Below, piece after piece: positions 22,226 to 34,154 of a stretch of 64,000 nt of DNA. The notes under the pieces are model-generated. The model did not search any database and was not told where the DNA came from. It worked only from the letters and a program-made list of their open reading frames with translations. The translations under genes were made by a program, and so were the position numbers. Position 1 is the stretch's first letter. The number at the start of each line of letters is the position of its first letter. This stretch comes from Isoetes taiwanensis (Eukaryota > Streptophyta > Lycopodiopsida > Isoetales > Isoetaceae), in the NCBI GenBank assembly GCA_021234155.1, contig JAJEKV010000030.1, forward strand, positions 16,360,003 to 16,424,002. The letters are read 5' to 3'.

Positions 22226-24195
22226 TGGTCCCACGACGACTGGATTATAGAGCATGGCAAAATATGACAAAGCTGTGCAAACATTTCTAGTTGTTGCCTA
22301 GTGTTATAAGGGCAAGGAAAATTATTATTCTATTCGAGACATGGGTGTAATTATTAGAAGATGGGTCAAGGAGATTCAAAGAGGCATCGATTTTTTTGGA
22401 TAAAAGGGGCAAGGTTCTATTTTAAGGCAATACCTTATTTTTATGGGAAAAAGGGGACAATGGAATATATTTGAGCATAATGGAACATAGATGGGCGACA
22501 TGGAACAGTGTAATTTGGACCATGAACAATGGGTTTTGGACAGGGAATAGGGAATCGTGGGCGAACACCTGCTTCAAGAAATCAAAGCTAGGCATCAGAT
22601 TGATTACTGGGCGGACCCATAAGCACCATAGAAGATCTCTGTTGCTAAATTCGGCCTTGACATTCCCGTTCTTCATCGCCACTCCAATTTCGACCTTCTC
22701 TGTAAAAATCTGATCAAGTTTAAGAGATTGCGTGGAAGCTCCTCTGCCAACATCGGCTGCTGATCCTTTTGTGGAAGTCGGATATTAAGCCCAGCTCTAA
22801 ATTCGATTGCTTTAGAGCATTTCTAAGCATGCTTTGAACCTAATTCGTGCTGAGGCGATACTCCTCGGGAAGGGCAGATATGTAATTTAAAAGAGGATCC
22901 TTCCTATTGAATAGGCGGGATGTTAGTTTTTGCTCAAGGGCTACGCGGAGTAGCCAAAGATGTATATGTTAAGCCAGTTGCCAATTGCATTGCCATAACC
23001 ATGTGGACCCGGTTGGGTGGTTAACCGTGTAATCCAATCTGTTTATCTGAGATATGTAATATATTTGGATCGTGTTTTTCACTTATGATGTTGTTGAGCG
23101 GTTATTTAGCTTCCTATAATCATTGAATCGTATCAAGTGGTATCAGAGCAGAGGTTACGATTCTTATGGAATCTATAGGTTGTGGGAACATCACCGAGAT
23201 TTTGAATTTCTACCTTTTGATTTGAATCAAAGGAGACGGAACTAGTAGTGGTGGTATCATACTTCAAGGCTGTGAAATACCACGAATCTTGTGAATCTTG
23301 CAAGATTGTGCTACAAGTACAGTTGTATTTAACTCTGTCAAAGAAGTGTTGGGGCCAAGTATATGAGTAAACTGGCAAATTTTTGGAGCATGGCGTCCAA
23401 AGTGGAGACTTGGAGTCCTAGAGTCCCCAGGAACCTGCGTGATTTTGGGATAAAGACTTTGTGCTTGATGATGAATCATATTGTTCCAGTAAATGGGTAC
23501 TGAAAGTAAGGTGGATTTGGCGACTATTGCTATAAGCGAGGCTGGAGCATCAGTAGCAGAGAAAACGCGGTGCTTTCAAAGAGAATGCTCGAAGTATATG
23601 GGACCGACTTGTTGTGAACGAGTTCGGATTATTGGGAAAACTTCTATGATCTTTTGGGGATTATAGAATAATAAGGGCGTCTTCTGGATTGTTGTCGTGG
23701 AAAAAGCTTGTCTTGGAGACAAGTACACAACATTGAGCTCTGCTTTGTCATACGCGGAGATACATTGTATCGATGAGATATAATCAAGTAGTACCGCGGA
23801 GGTAGGAAAGATACTAACGTACCGCGGAGATACAAGAGATATATTATACTATGGAAGTACACAGATATCCATAACAATTATTTCTGGAGTTTTGCAGAGA
23901 TTAAAAGAAAAGGAATGCGGAGGTGCCAAAGATATATGGTACTGCGGAAGTACAATAGCATATATAACTGTTTCTTGAGTTTGCAGGTTTGAGAAACTTC
24001 CTGGTTCATGTTGATCGTGGAATAACCACCTTGAGAAGGGATGGACCAAATTGGAGTGCACTTGGACGATCAGGGATGATCTTTTTGAGAAGGATGGATT
24101 GATACGGAGTAAAGCACGGGGGAATGGTCCACGACGACTGGGTTATGGAGCATGGCAAGATATGGCAAAGTTGTGCAAACATTTCTAGTTGTTGC
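22226..24195 (+). mobile_element. Small non-autonomous LTR element, truncated
   Basis: A 910-bp 5' LTR (22226-23135) starts TGGTCCCACGACGACTGG and ends GAATCGTATCA; two bases later comes a primer-binding site TGGTATCAGAGC (23138-23149). At 24111-24124 a polypurine tract (AAAGCACGGGGGAA) precedes TGGTCCACGACGACTGG at 24125, the first 71 bp of the 3' LTR, which is cut at 24195 by another LTR. The internal part is only about 0.97 kb and has no pol motif. It includes several GCGGAGATAC-like repeats (23755-23950). Confidence 0.75.
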
Positions 24196-24398
24196 TGTTA
24201 AACTTACTAGTTTGCTATGAAAACACAAGAGAGACAAGTTTGCACCACAATACAAGACATGTATATTTAATGATATGTGTTACAATATATAGGTACCATA
24301 AAAGGTACATCCAAGGAAAAAGGAGAAAGATAAAAGGAGCTCATGTTGCGTTTTTATAAAGGCACGTTGCCTTTCTAATATAGGCAGCTTCGCTAACA
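24196..24398 (-). mobile_element. Short copia-type LTR, minus strand
   Basis: A 203-bp sequence with TG...CA ends (TGTTAAACTTACTAG to TTCGCTAACA), followed by CCCCACCTGC, the complement of a polypurine tract, so it would be the 3' LTR of a minus-strand element to its right. Its first 80 bp match, in reverse, the fragment at 46480-46552. It may belong to the decayed minus-strand copia pol at 26522-27430. Confidence 0.55.
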
Positions 24399-26521
24399 CC
24401 CCACCTGCGACTTTAGTCTTTCACCAAATAAGATATAGAAAATATCATGTCTAAGAATGAAGACCAAATATTGCAACTCATAGATAATCTCCCCATCTAC
24501 AAATTTGGTCTCGCACTCGGATGAAAAAAAACCTTTGGTAATATGTCTAAACCAATTTTCTAATATCTATTCTTGCAATTTGGTGATATGTCTAAATGCA
24601 GAAGAGATGTCGAGCCCTAGCTCGCGACCCGAGAGAAGTGTAGCACTGTGAAAGAGAACACCCAAGAAAACTAGAACGAAGAATCCAACTTTATTGCATA
24701 TCCTTCTGGTTGGAAAAACCCCAACCGTGGTTACATATTTATAGCCCCCTTCCACGTCATCGCCACATCACTGCCACATCATCACACCCCTTCAATTGTG
24801 TATACCCCTTGAATTTCGTGTTTGCCACCTAGGCGGATCGCCCTCGTGGCACCTACTGCATCATTACTGCATCACTGGATTACCATGTCATCAAATCTGC
24901 CAACTGGACATGCCACATCATCATTTCTCCTACGTCTCTTCTTGAGAGGGATGGGTCGAGGTACCCTCCCCATATCTTTTCCTTGGCCCACAACCTGCCG
25001 ACCAGGATCTCTTGGCCACAGGGTGCTTTCGATTAGGGTATGAGCTTATAAGCTCTGAGTAAGTGATGGTTGGGTAGGTTAATATAACCATGCGTCTGTT
25101 AAATTCTTCCCACTCTCGCGGCTTCGTCTTTCTACTGGTAAGCAAAGCTTCCGCCACAAATCATCCTTCTCCGCGATTACACATGCTGGGCTGGCCTTCG
25201 TAGGTTACCTCCCCAAAGGCAGGTTTCTGCAGCTTTTCCATGGTTGCAAGGTCTAACAATTCAAATGGGTAGCCCTGTTTCCCTTTCGATTCCCCTGTAT
25301 CCCTGCTTCTGTATTTTCTTCTCCTCTGGGGTTCGTTTATAATAGAAGGTTGATTTTTGTCTCTGAGATCCAATCCTGCAGAGATGGCTTCGATGCTCCG
25401 GTTCCGGCCTGCTCCAATTCTTCTGCGCCATTTAAACTTGTTGCTGCCGAATCTTCAGCCCTTAGCGGCCTGCAGATTCTTCATTCTGACCCTGGCCACC
25501 CTATAGAACAACTTTTTGCATGGCCTTCATCGATTTGGCCTCAATTCTGGTCTGATATTCTGTAAATATGCGGATTTGCTAGGCTTAACTTCCCTTCAAT
25601 GTTTTTCCAATAAGAAATCAGCTGCTTCAGCAAACTCTGGACGATTTAAGACGATTCCAGCCGATTTCTGCTGATGCTAGGGTTCATAGACCCGATTTGC
25701 TCCAGATCTTGTTTTTCCTTCCAACTATTCTGAGCATAATCACCCCTTTCTGCCTTAATCAACTCGGCCAGATCGGCCTTCCCTTGGGTCGCGCCCTTCT
25801 GGTTCGTCCTCATTTGTGCCCTTTGTTAACATTTGTTAACAATTCTTGTTCTTTTGGTTTTCTTTTATTTCCAATGGTTTTCCTTCAACTTCAACTTGCC
25901 TCTATATGCTTCCCAAATTTCTTCATTCAATGTTCTTTACCTGTAGCCCAGTTTTGTCACCGGCCATAGCTTCCAAGCACTTATTCCCCCTCGAGATTCC
26001 GTGACTTAACCCAGTATCTTTTCCCAAATTTTCCCTTATCATTGCTCCCTTGCATCCCTTGCGTTCCTTGCAGTCTTCTTTCTCCTTTTTGGTTTTAATT
26101 TTCTTCTGACCTTGCCCATAAGGCTACGACAATCCTCTCCCCTTCTTCCATGGTTATCTCTACTTCCATGGTTCTTCCAAGGTTTTTTTTCCTTTAACTC
26201 TCGTGACTTGACCCCTTTTTATTTGAGGCCTTTATTCCCGCCACGTTATCTCCATTTTACCACCATAGGTATTTTTCCTCTACGGGGCTCTTCTCACAAC
26301 AACCCTGTTGCCATATCATTCCTTCCCATATCTTTCTCATGGGTAATCCTTCACGTAGCACATGTCTCATGCTACTTGCTTCCTCTTTCTATATTTGCCT
26401 AGCTTTCTTTCTTAAGCTAGCATGATTCCCCGAGCTATATTTTTATTAATATGTTTTTTGCAGATTTTTGTCTGGATTTGGCAGACGACGAGAGAATTTT
26501 CTCTTGATTGCCAAAATAGTG
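24399..26521. other. Decayed repeat DNA, no gene recognised
   Basis: The first part includes, on the minus strand, TATAAATATGTAACCACGG near 24740, a possible TATA box of a decayed LTR. From about 25350 to 26420 the plus strand is very rich in C and T with no sustained frame or known domain. It is probably degenerate LTR-element sequence. Confidence 0.4.
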
Positions 26522-27430
26522 TCATCCACATAAAGCGCAATCACCACAAAAATATTCTTGAGACCATCTTATATACACATTGGAATCTGCAAAACTTAGA
26601 AATCCATTAGAAAAATAAGAGTTCACTTTGGCATACCAGTCTCTAGAAGTTTGTCTTAAACTTGTAAGACGCACTCGCAAGTATCCTTTTCTAACAAATG
26701 CCTCAACATCTTCCACTTTAGGATTTACAAGCTCATTCCCAACATGAGGATGTAAAAACCCATCTTCAAACTCATTTCCAACATGAGGATGCGAAGACAC
26801 ACTTACAAGCTCATTTCCAACATGAGGATGTAAAGATCCATTATCCACATTAGGAATTAGGTTGCTATCAAGTATCTCAAAATCGCTATAGTCATGACGA
26901 TGAGTAACCATGTCAGCCATAGTAGACTCATCAAACACTGCATCACGACTGGTAATGATTCTTTGCGTAGCAATATCATAAAATTGGTATCCATGTGCCT
27001 CCACAGCATAGCCAACAAATATGGCTTTGAGGCCGATCGGATCAAGCTTCTTTCTCTTCTCTTTTGGAATATGAACATAGGCTAGACAACCAAAAACTTG
27101 CAAATTTTGAACATTTGGTTTAACTCTTGTCCTGAGTCCACCATACTTTTAAACACTGGGACTTCATAGAGATAAAGTGTACAAAAACTCTACGGGAAAA
27201 ATCATCTACAAACAAGATGAAGTATCGTGCACCACTCAAAGCACAAGGTAGTGGGCCACATATACCAGCATGCACGAGCTCCAAAGGTTGTGTTGCATGT
27301 TTTCCTTTTACATTGAAAGGACGGCGATATTGCTTCCCAACATCACATGCCTCACACGTTGCTTTTCAACATCACACACCTCATATGTTACTTCCCTACA
27401 GCACATGCCTCACATACATCCATTGATGCA
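26522..27430 (-). pseudogene. Ty1/copia pol fragment with internal repeats
   Basis: Reading on the minus strand, the integrase core comes first (CEACDVGKQYRRPF, then LFVDDFSRRVFVHFISMKSQ, 27360-27150), then the integrase end (FGCLAYVHIPKEKRKKLDPI, KAIFVGY) and, after a deletion, a piece of RT (SRDWYAKVNSYF, SFADSNVYI). Between integrase and RT are three tandem copies of LHPHVGNEL-like sequence (about 26727-26840). The frame changes near 27110. Most of RT and all of RNase H are missing. Confidence 0.85.
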
Positions 27431-28230
27431 ATGCTTCTCAATGACAGACCATCAACAATTCTATCAGAGGTTCTAGAATGCTAGACCATCAACACTTGCA
27501 GTTCATAGCGTTTACATCCATTAATACAAATAAGGCATTGGTACAATCATCCAAGCATAGTTCAAATGAAGTTTCCAATATTAATACTTCATGTAACACT
27601 TAATTGAATCATCAAACATGCGCAACATTGCAATGTGCATCACATAATACCATTTCAATCATCATGAAATGCTTTCAAGCACATGCAATGCTAGATGTCA
27701 TATTGATAGATTTAATGCAATATGCATCACACATTATGCAAATTTTTATTCTAGTAAGGGACTCGCAAAGAACACAAAAACCGGACGATAGATAGGCTTG
27801 TCATTCATCACAATAGCATTAAATTTGAATGGGGAGCTGACCATAGGAACAATGTCGAGCTACCCCATAATGAAATAAGAAAATATGCAAAGGCAAGAGA
27901 GAGAGGACAATGGCGACAACTTCTCATCGGGATAAATAACCCCGCCCTTTCGGGTTTTCGAGGAAAACCCTAATGAGAAATGGTCGCCAATGGCCTTGAG
28001 GATGCCTTGAAGAGCAAGATAGGAAATTGGTAAAGCCAGCCCAAATGCGCATCAACACCATGGAATGTGTGAAACCTAGAAAAAGGGAGAAATGCCTAGA
28101 AAATACCCGTTAAATGTTAAGAAAATAGGTACAACCATGGCAGACGAGCACCCCTAAGAAAGTAGTTCCCAAAAAGCAAAAACACTCATTAGACATTAGA
28201 AACCGTAAACGAACATATAGAGAAACAGAA
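27431..28230. other. Repeat-derived DNA, no gene recognised
   Basis: No sustained frame. It contains a GGGTTTTCGAGGAAAACCC block (about 27950) that resembles GGGTTTTCGAGGAAAAACC at about 54490, near the 3' end of the GC-rich LINE. It also contains the first copy (27749-27792) of a 45-bp direct repeat whose second copy lies at 28669. Confidence 0.4.
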
Positions 28231-28391
28231 AGCATCACCGAGAGGTGGAAAAGAAAAATAGCATCACCAACAGGTGGAAATCATCTAGCATCACCCAACG
28301 AGTGATAAAATATATAGAGCATCACCCAGTGGGTGGAAAATAATTTGCATCACCCATCGGGTGGAAAAAAAGCATCACCCAACGGGTGGTC
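28231..28391. repeat. Short hairpin array, six GCATCACC...GGTGG units
   Basis: Six units beginning GCATCACC lie 22 to 35 bp apart. Each later unit has an internal inverted repeat, CACCC-AACG-GGGTG or a variant (CACCCAGTGGGTG, CACCCATCGGGTG), and is followed by an A-rich spacer. The first two units are the most degenerate. On RNA each unit could form a small stem-loop. I do not recognise the family. Confidence 0.7.
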
Positions 28392-29129
28392 AGTACTGAA
28401 CGAAAATATATAAAAATAGACGACAATAATCACCATAGCAACACTCAATGAGTGGAGGATTAATGGAGTTAATATCGAAAAGGAAATAAACATGAACATG
28501 AAACAAACTCAAAACTATATAAAAGGGCGGGTAGGGAGGGAAGCAATGGACAAGGAAGAGACGCTGCTGTGAGAAGACGTCGATAACCAAACACCAGAAT
28601 GAATTGTGCATATATAGCTGCTCGTCCCTTCCCAGAATGCTAATCCGATGGCTCGGATCGATGCCTATTCTGGTAAGGGACTCGAAAAAAACACAAAAAC
28701 CGGCCGACATCCTGAGAACTTCCTTTATATCAGGCCCGCTGACGAAAAACATCAAGACATTGAGCTAGAGTCCAAATGACATAGGAAGAGTAAGAAGACG
28801 ACGATTGCCATGATGAATGAAGTGATCCAAGAAATAACTATTGCAAAATCGCATCCCAATGCTAGTTGAAAGATAGAATGAGCAAAAACAAGTTGTGTGG
28901 AATGGAACCTTAGACAATGTATCTTGTAAAGGCAACTAAAAATATATCTACAGTATATGTCAAAGAACCCTTGAATACATGGAAGTAAATAGGTTTGAGA
29001 CCCTGTTAACAAACGAAGCTCCAAACTATATGAAACCCAATTTAGAAAACCTAGGACATATATCCCTATAATAGTGAGTTCAAAACTTCAAGATAAATAA
29101 CCAATATCAATAGAATAAGCTGCTCTTCC
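28392..29129. other. Non-coding DNA with 45-bp direct repeat
   Basis: The minus-strand open frames here are T-rich and look like chance. 28669-28713 repeats 27749-27792 (TAAGGGACTCG, then ACACAAAAACCGG), 920 bp apart. The pair could be the ends of a small element that contains the hairpin array, but I cannot show termini. Confidence 0.35.
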
Positions 29130-29900
29130 AGCTAGATTATGCCTCAGTTTATCACCACTCTTCTCCTTTCTTGTGGGTTCCTCTACCCCCTATGCACTTG
29201 CCCTTGGCTGCCACTGTGCATGCTCGGATGCATGCCCGTTGGAGGCGGGCTGCTGTGCTCACCTTGGAGGATTGGTATTAGAGTGGTCAGCTAGCTTCGT
29301 GGGAGTTCTTTCGAGCTCGCTTTTGCCTGAGGGGCAGTGACCGGGCTATCTGGGAGCAAGTGGCGGGGAGTATTCTGCTACACATACCTATAGTCCCTCA
29401 GGATGATGTGGTGGTGCGGGTTTGGAAGGTTCTTCCGGATGTTGTGTCTTCTTGTTTTGTGCGGTCTTGTTACCGGGTGCTAGCTATTCATGACACTCTA
29501 CCCCCTTCAGGCAAGTGGTCTCTGCAGCTTCCAGGTTCTCGATGGCGCTCGGTTTGGACGTGGACATGGAGCTCACTTCTCCCACTGAAGGTTAGGGTGC
29601 TTCTGTGGCAGGTGGATGCACCGTTGTATCAGGGTGAATGCCCTTGTGAGTCAGTTTAGGCCGGGTGTGAGCCCTCTCTGCCCTTGTTGTCGCCTTCATC
29701 GTGAGACTGTGGAGCATTGTCCGGTTTTATGCCCTCACTTGCAGGCTGCCTGGGATTGGGTCAGGGCTCTGTTTTAGGTGAGATTGACTAACCAGCAGTT
29801 GCTGCTTCATGTGTAACCTGGTGCTTGGCCGCTCTTGCGGCAGCAAGCCTTGCATCTGTGTGTGGCTTGGTTGGTGTGGCTGATTTGGAAGCGACGGCGG
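29130..29900 (+). pseudogene. LINE 3' end with zf-RVT-like region
   Basis: The plus strand encodes SLLPLKVRVLLWQV and, in a shifted frame, PLCPCCHRETVEHCPV: the LPLKVR...W block and C..C....E...H zinc-binding region typical of the C-terminus of plant LINE ORF2 (zf-RVT). Upstream, SGKWSLQLPGSRW fits the same region. There is no RT or endonuclease nearby, so it is a 5'-truncated copy, frame-broken. It is richer in G and C than its surroundings. Confidence 0.7.
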
Positions 29901-30199
29901 TTGTGGATGTTTTAAGGGATTCAGCAGCCTGCAGCCTCTCTAATTCCTCGACTTAGGTACAAGCTATTTCAAAGCTTTCTGGTGTTCCCGGGATTAGTAG
30001 AGCGGAAGTTTGCCATTTGACGGGACTTCTTGGGTGTTGTGGATGGTGATGGTCGGTTTGTACAGCAGTAGAGTTGCAGTTTTTCTGTGAGTTTGTTGTG
30101 TGAGTTAAAGCTATCTATTATGAGAGGATAACAACATAAGTAGACGAGATGAGGCCCGCGAAAGCGAAGTCTATACGATGACTACAAGATAAGAAGCAT

Positions 30200-30690
30200 A
30201 CGTTAGCAAGAATATTAAACTCAACCAACTAAAGCGAAAAACAAAATGGGTTAGTGGGAATATTAAACTTAACCAATTAAAGCTAAAACCAAAATGGATT
30301 GACAGTACCATGACTGCTTTTGTCATTCTAAAGTCAGTCTATTGACACATTTTTGGCACATAGTTTTGTCAAAACTTTGTCAATCCATTGTCATAATTAT
30401 GTCATCTGTTGCGACATTATAGTCAGATTTATAGCATTTGTTTGTCATTACTCTTGTCAGTATTAAGTCAATTTATTGTCAAATTTTTGACACATGGTTT
30501 TGTCAAAACCATATCATTCTATTGTCACATTATAGTCACATTTACACCATCCTTTTGTCACTTTCTTTTGTCACTATTGCATCACTCTATTGTCACATTT
30601 ATTGTCATTTGGATTTCACTATTTTTGTCATTTTTATTGTCACGTTTATATCAGTTTTTGGACACAATATTGTAGTGACAAAAAAAGTGA
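30200..30690 (+). repeat. Direct repeat and TTGTCA-rich tract
   Basis: Two imperfect copies of a 40-bp unit (AATATTAAACTCAACCAACT...) at about 30208 and 30267 are followed by about 380 bp (30310-30690) in which TTGTCA or its variants occur roughly every 10-20 bp, ending TTGTAGTGACAAAAAAAGTG. Dense short repeats next to an end of TAGTG type resemble the subterminal region of CACTA-like DNA transposons, but I find no partner end. Confidence 0.5.
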
Positions 30691-30732
30691 CAATAAATCA
30701 GTGTTCTCTTGTAATGTAACCAATCCTACAAG

Positions 30733-31636
30733 TTGGATCTGCCAGCACATCTCAAAATCCATAGGGTCTTTCATGTAAGTCTCTTGAAGAGATACACTCC
30801 TAATCCAGAGGAAGTATTGAAGATAACAGAGTTACTGGAAACGACGGACGACCAGTTTGAAATCGTCCCAGAGGTTCTTCTTGACAGGTCCTATAAGAAA
30901 ACAAGAAGATCCCAATTTCTCCAATACCTAGTGAAATGGACGCATTTGCCTGTGAAGGACTACTCCCGTCACCATGGAAGTAGATGAAATTGAGAGATAA
31001 GAGGTCATTTACTCATGCATTGATAGGAAAACACCTCTAGACAATGCTTACTACGAGGAGGACGCCATCCTTCACGCCAAAGGCAACGAAAGGTGTAGGC
31101 ATGAGTGATGGCATGATAAGGCGCTGTCTCCACGGCCAAGATGGAAGAAACATCATCTTCCTACGCCGAGAGATTAGTCTTGCATCCATATAATTAATAA
31201 TTAAATGGGTGGTTCCCTAATAACCAACTTTATAATAATTAAATGTGTACTAACGTAGTGTTGGACCTGCAGGCCAATAAGAGTGTCTAACGGTAGGAGG
31301 GTCGCACTACGAAGATTTGCAACACGTGTTTTGTCATAATGTGTTGCAAGGAGACCAAACGGACCTTAAATTATAGAATTTCGAAACTCTGTTAATGATA
31401 ATGGTGCAAACCATAAAATTTTATAAATATTAAATGATAATGTAAGGGTTGAGAGATCACCTTACTATAGTATGTTATAGAACAAGTGACGTGATTATGG
31501 AATTTAAACTTAAATATTACTTGGGGTAATTGTGTTATAAAATTGTATGCATGGAATGTGTTGCAGGGTTCATGCACGTTTCCAAGGAGGGGAGACACGT
31601 GATGCTGAGGACATCATCAATTCAAGGTGGGGAGAT
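30733..31636 (+). pseudogene. Chromovirus B: integrase end, chromodomain, PPT
   Basis: The tail of a plus-strand chromodomain Ty3/gypsy element. It encodes RVFHVSLLKRYTPNPEEVL and SQFLQYLVKWTHLPVKDYS, the chromodomain-type end of integrase, then, after a frame change near 30985, CIDRKTPLDNAYYEEDAILH to a stop near 31107. About 500 bp of 3' untranslated sequence follow, then a polypurine tract AAGGTGGGGAGA (31625-31636) at the edge of its 3' LTR. The rest of pol is absent. It is homologous to the same region of the nested element (34155-34504). Confidence 0.85.
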
Positions 31637-31647
31637 TGTGACGTTCC

Positions 31648-33317
31648 TGTGACGTCCCCTACTCGTATACGGTGCACTCACCGTATACAAACAGGAGTTC
31701 TCCCCCTATACCAGCTCCATGCCGATACAGGGCCCTCCACATGACACTGCAACCGTGACGGGTTCCAGTGGGAAGAGTGAAGGGGTCATTTTACCCCGTC
31801 TCCCTCAGGGCCTACCTAGCTGCGGAAGCGTAAACATACATGTCAGTATATAAGAGCAACACATATATCCACCCCGGAGGGTGGTACATCACATCTGCAT
31901 AGACAATGATCAGCACAATACATAGGGGAATCCTACCCAGGGCTCAAACTCAAAGGGACGGATCGGCGGCTTGGGTCTCGAGTTAGTTCTTGAGCAGAAT
32001 CATGACAATGGATTGGTGGCATAAGAACATGGCATTGGGTTGTCCACTCCATCCGCCCCTCTGTGCACACTTTGCGAGTAAAGGGTGAAAAGTGTTGGGG
32101 ACTGGCCGTAGCCCGCCGGATGCATAGCCAAAGGGGGGCTATTCACGGGTTTCATCTCCCGGTTTGATGGGGCAGGAAGGATCACTCCCTCAGAGATCTA
32201 CCCTCTTGATTCAAGGTGACTAGAGGGCCTTTGCCCGTGATTCGGTGAACCCCTTTGGAAAGTGAACACCACTTCACGGGTGTCGAGTCCATGCCTTACC
32301 CGCACTTTCGGTGGTAAGCCATTAGACCTAGTCACAATGACCCCGGTGGAGGGCCTTACACACCCGGAGGGATCGTTCAAGAATCGAGCAGGGAACCTCC
32401 TTCTTAGCGGTCGGCCCCTTCACCCACAACCAAGTGTGGTTCTTGTACCTGAGGCGAATCGATAGTGTACTAGAGAGGCTAATCTAGGAGCATCTACTAC
32501 CAAGCTTTAGGTCTCTACCCCCTTCCCAATACAAGGAGTTCATAGAGATACATCATCCATATACATCACAGAAGAACTAAAGAACTATATCTAACCTACA
32601 TCATAGAGTTAGGTTCTTTAGTTAGAGTCTGGTATCTAGAGATCTAGAAGGATGCTATGGGCAGTCTAATAGGCTAAACCTACTGATTCTATGAATGAAA
32701 TAGGGTTTAGACTATTTAATTGGCCAAATACCTGATCTTTGGGTGGCTCCTCCTGACCTGAGCTCGACCATCCTGCTGAAACGCTCGAATCAAGGGAAAC
32801 TAATGGTGCAATTCTCTCAGGCAGAGTTTGGGAGGCGGTTTTGGCTCTTGGGGCAGCCAAAGCGAGCTCTAAAACCCTAGAAAGCGAAAAATGGGCAAGT
32901 TAGGGTTTCCCTTCCTAAATAGACAAGGGGTTGGCTAGGGTTTCCAATTATCCCCTTTAGGCATGTGGGATAATTGGGAATGGGCCCACTTGCCTTTAAT
33001 GGCTAGGTGGCAAAAAGTGCCCACATGGAAATGTGTGCCCATATTAATGTGTACATTGGAAAATGTGCACATTAATTGCACACTTGGGTATGGCCCACTT
33101 GGCATCAAGTGTCCACATGGAAATGTGTGCCCATATTAATGTGTACATTGGAAAATGTGCACATTAATAATTGCACATATTCCTTGCAAGTTGCCCCCTA
33201 GGGCTACCCACCTGGCTACACGTCGGCGTACACGTCAGTCGGAGTGGCGTGTAATGCGGCGTGGCTTGACGATGCGATATCGATCACGGGACCGTATATT
33301 TGTCTGGAAACGTCACA
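31648..33317 (-). repeat. 3' LTR of the 13.3-kb chromovirus
   Basis: 1670 bp, TGTGACGTCCCC to AACGTCACA in plus orientation. It contains a tandem duplication of about 60 bp (GTGCCCACATGGAAATGTG units at about 33015 and 33108), shared by the other LTR. Against the 5' LTR it is nearly identical except for a block at about 31960-32470 and its last 80 bp. Confidence 0.93.
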
Positions 33318-33331
33318 TTCTCCCCACCTTG
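33318..33331 (-). promoter_or_regulatory. Polypurine tract
   Basis: On the minus strand AAGGTGGGGAGAA directly precedes the 3' LTR, the expected plus-strand primer site for reverse transcription. A second similar tract (AAGGTGGGGAGA) lies about 45 bp further inside, at about 33361. Confidence 0.8.
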
Positions 33332-34154
33332 AAATGATCTTTGTCCGGCGGCATCGTGGATCTCCCCACCTTGGGATCATCCTAACCTGCAATCAACCTG
33401 ATACATACGATAAACTACTATAATACTTACACATTTATTAAGATTACCTTAAGGTAATATTTTTAGGACATTATCACGCCATTATATTATGAAATAACTT
33501 ATCAATTCATAACATCTTTACGCGAGTTACTTGATAGTTTTATTTATCACGACAATTAAGTTTATCAAAATTTTAACATTTCATGTCTAACATTATTGTT
33601 CGAGGTACTCTTCATTCCTTGCAACACATTCCAACAAAATTTGTGTTGCAATTCTTCAGATCTTCGACCTCCTTGCCCCTCCGGAGCGCTCTATTGGCTG
33701 TGGTCGACACTACGTTAGTACCATTTTAATTATTAATAAAATTTTGGTTATATGGTGACCACCCACCTATCTACATGGATGCATGGCTAATCTCCGGCGT
33801 AGGAAGAGGGTGAATCTTCCATTATGGCCGTGGAGGCAGCGCCTATATGCCTATATGCGCTCATGCCTACACCCTAGTTGCCCGCGTGGAGAATAGGTCC
33901 TTCGGTATTTGGGGCGTGAAGGCCTGATTCCTCCTATCAAAGCATATATGGGGCTAGAGGTGCTTTTCCTATCGATTGCATTCCTTCATGACCTCCTTTC
34001 TCGAGGTCGTCTCTACTTCCGTGGGGACAGTAGACTTTCTAATCTACCTTCCACTTTCGCCCAAAGCGAAGCGGTCATGCCTACATTGACATTACACCAC
34101 GCCCTAGAGATCACCGTAGTGGTCTCATCATGATCTAGCGCATGCGACCCATAC
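33332..34154 (-). other. 3' untranslated region of the chromovirus
   Basis: About 0.8 kb between the chromodomain and the polypurine tract. Short frames only; part of it is very A- and T-rich (33400-33620). No gene recognised. Confidence 0.5.

Noticed and set aside
25350-26420. Host gene exon in the pyrimidine-rich stretch
   Set aside because: The frames are short, have hydrophobic T-rich composition expected by chance and no splice-site-bounded domain.
28390-29024. Minus-strand open frames of 121 and 90 codons
   Set aside because: They are Phe/Leu/Ile-rich readings of A/T-rich DNA, overlap hairpin repeats and show no motif.
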